Part shown: piece by piece, positions 62,198-64,000 of the stretch
Layout of the letters: each line of letters opens with the position of its first letter
Position numbering within the stretch: the stretch's first letter is position 1
DNA from: Camarhynchus parvulus
Lineage: Eukaryota; Chordata; Aves; Passeriformes; Thraupidae
Assembly (NCBI RefSeq): GCF_901933205.1
Contig: NC_044571.1
Span: 56,047,994 to 56,111,993 of the forward strand
Direction: 5' to 3'
Length of the DNA: 64,000 nucleotides
The notes under the pieces: model-generated
Databases searched by the model: none
What the model was told of the DNA's origin: nothing
Seen by the model: the letters and a program-made list of their open reading frames with translations, nothing else
Translations under genes and position numbers: made by a program

Positions 62198-64000
62198 GAA
62201 GCTGATCTTATATAATAATATGCAAGAAGGCATGTAAGATACCAGGGCTTTATGACCAAGATATGACCTGACAGCTTTCAAGTGGGTAGTTCAAAATATT
62301 CTCAGAGAAAAGATCCACAACATAAATACATTTCCCTGAAAGTACACCATTAGCCATCTCATTGCAGTATTATTACACTCTTAGATACAAAATTTATGTT
62401 CTAGCCTTTAAGTCATACAGCAATTGATCTACTCAATGCTATTTTTATTTTTAGAATTGGACACACATTAACCATACAAGCAAAATAAATTTATCCAAAG
62501 GTATTTTGTAGAAGATGATGCAGAATTGGGTGCAGAAATCAAGTGTACGTTCCTGGGCCACACCTCAAGCATTACTGCCCTTCAAGTAGTACAGACATCT
62601 AGGAGAAGAGATTCTAGTTGTTAAATATTTGAACACTTGAATTTCTTAGGCTTCTCTTTTTCAACTAAACTACCCATATCTTTTAGCCTTTCCCTAGAAG
62701 GTCACGTTGTTTTCTAGTTCTCTACTTAGACTTCTTTTTTTCCCCTTCTCCCCACCCACACAGCTTTCACACAGTGCTGTACCCAAACTGGACACCAACT
62801 CCAGCTAATGCCTTACAGCACTGCCCAAGCTGAAAGAACCTTTTAATGTATCTTACAAACATCATAACTAACAACCAGGACAGATGCTTTTTAAACCTCA
62901 TTCAACAGCATGATACTGCATCATACTTTCTACATATATAACAAAATATAAAAAAAGAACCCTCAAAATATTTTCCTGCAGAACTGCTTCTCATGAATCC
63001 TTATGATATGCAGGTGACTACTCCTACCTACACCCACAAAAAAATCTGCATTAAGCCTACTGAAATACATTTGTTTCTCTTCTATTCTAGACCATTTTCG
63101 ATGTTAATTTTAAATTCTAAAGACTTGCTGCTGAAGTGTTTGCAACCCTTCAGGTTAGACATTGTCTCATACTGTAAGTAATCCCCATCTCACAAGCAAC
63201 TGTGTCTACTGTATATAAACTACATTTTCTCTTAAGTACCAAAAAAACCCCACACAAATCTTCATTAAATGAACAAGACAGCATTGTTTTTTTCCTTGTC
63301 AAAACCTGTCTTGCCTTACTTCTTAAATTTCTGTTTGCAGTTGCTTGTCATCCTATTATGTTTGTCTACAAAAACACTGAAAATTATTAAACTGTTTACA
63401 GAACACCATGTTAGCCTGAGTGTTTCAAGATTCTCATTTTTACAGGGAAAAAAAAACTAAAGCAGCAGTAACAATAGCTGAAGCCCACTAATCTTTTCTC
63501 ACAATGCTCTTCTGCTGCCACATTTACAGAAGTGTAAAGTGTGAATCATTGAATTTTACATAAAGCAAAAAGCAGGCACTTTGGAGGTAATCTTGTTACC
63601 CAACTACAGGCACATAATTCTAACTTTATCCTGGATGGAGATAATGCAGATGAATAGATCAAAGACAAAAAATGAGAAAGGAAGAGGACTTCATAGACTA
63701 AGACCCCTATCTTAACCTGTTCCCTCTGATGCTTCCTTAATATAAGGGGACATAAAGAATTATCTTCTGGAAAGAAAAGCATATTTCTTATCCCTAATTA
63801 AATTAAGTTTACAGAAAGGAAAAAAACCAAAATCACAACACAAAATATTCACCAAGCTCGGCCTTAAAAGATTTGTCCTACTGTTCAAGATTTTGGAGAA
63901 CACTGGTCATTTAAACTTTCCCTCTGTGCTAAGGGCTGGAGCTTTACTCTGTGTTAAGCACTGGCATTCAAGTATGGCATCTCAAGTTCCACTGATGTCA

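Larger units (their letters stand above)
49381..64000 (-). other. TDRD3: TDRD3 intron 1, partial (at least 14.6 kb)
   Basis: I searched upstream of exon 2 on the minus strand for a short Met-to-Gly-Trp exon ending TG before GT and found none. There is also no CpG-rich stretch of the kind expected at the promoter. So the first exon and promoter probably lie beyond 64000. Contents seen: a GC-raised stretch near 56.4-56.7 kb, a repeat-like block at 59.3-60.1 kb, a 23-bp tandem duplication at 60128-60173 and A16 at 62182. Confidence 0.7.

Overview
The window looks like a gene-poor, AT-rich piece of a bird chromosome. Two observations point that way. It carries at least five CR1 LINE fragments, 5'-truncated and with typical avian CR1 3' ends, and it holds a vertebrate multi-exon gene with GT-AG introns. 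No prokaryotic gene structure, CRISPR array, rRNA, tRNA or complete mobile element was seen.

One real gene is present: TDRD3 (tudor domain containing 3), on the minus strand. Twelve coding exons were placed by reading the minus strand and matching them to the known TDRD3 protein. From 5' to 3' they are 49380-49296, 45576-45511, 42296-42136, 40056-39915, 34786-34715, 34231-34082, 33397-33257, 32325-32169, 31549-31424, 23324-22486, 20546-20421 and 1279-1160. Every junction is GT-AG and every reading-frame phase agrees across the splice. Together they encode 727 residues plus a stop. Only the very short first coding exon (about 14 residues in mammals) and the promoter are missing; they should lie beyond base 64000. 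Residue numbers below are window numbers: residue 1 is the Cys after the split Trp codon at 49380.

The protein reads in order: helical start and RMI1-like OB fold (about 1-151), linker (152-272), UBA domain (273-about 313), basic RG patch and long disordered region (325-about 630), Tudor domain (about 632-688) and a C-terminal motif of the exon-junction-complex-binding type (689-727). By family knowledge TDRD3 is a scaffold that reads asymmetric dimethylarginine and partners TOP3B and FMRP.

Layout: 1-1159 is the 3' UTR and downstream flank; 1160-49380 is the gene; 49381-64000 is part of the first intron. CR1 fragments lie at about 3.8 kb (-), 9.8-10.8 kb (+), 16.3-18.3 kb (-), 31.7-31.9 kb (+), 35.2-35.5 kb (+, degraded) and 46.4-47.6 kb (-). 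Two further GC-raised stretches (about 24.0-24.8 and 59.3-60.1 kb) look like older interspersed repeats. I found no undescribed biological system. The most notable points are the 39-codon last exon set 19 kb from the rest of the gene, a CR1 copy wedged about 0.1 kb from an exon, and a few unexplained segments.
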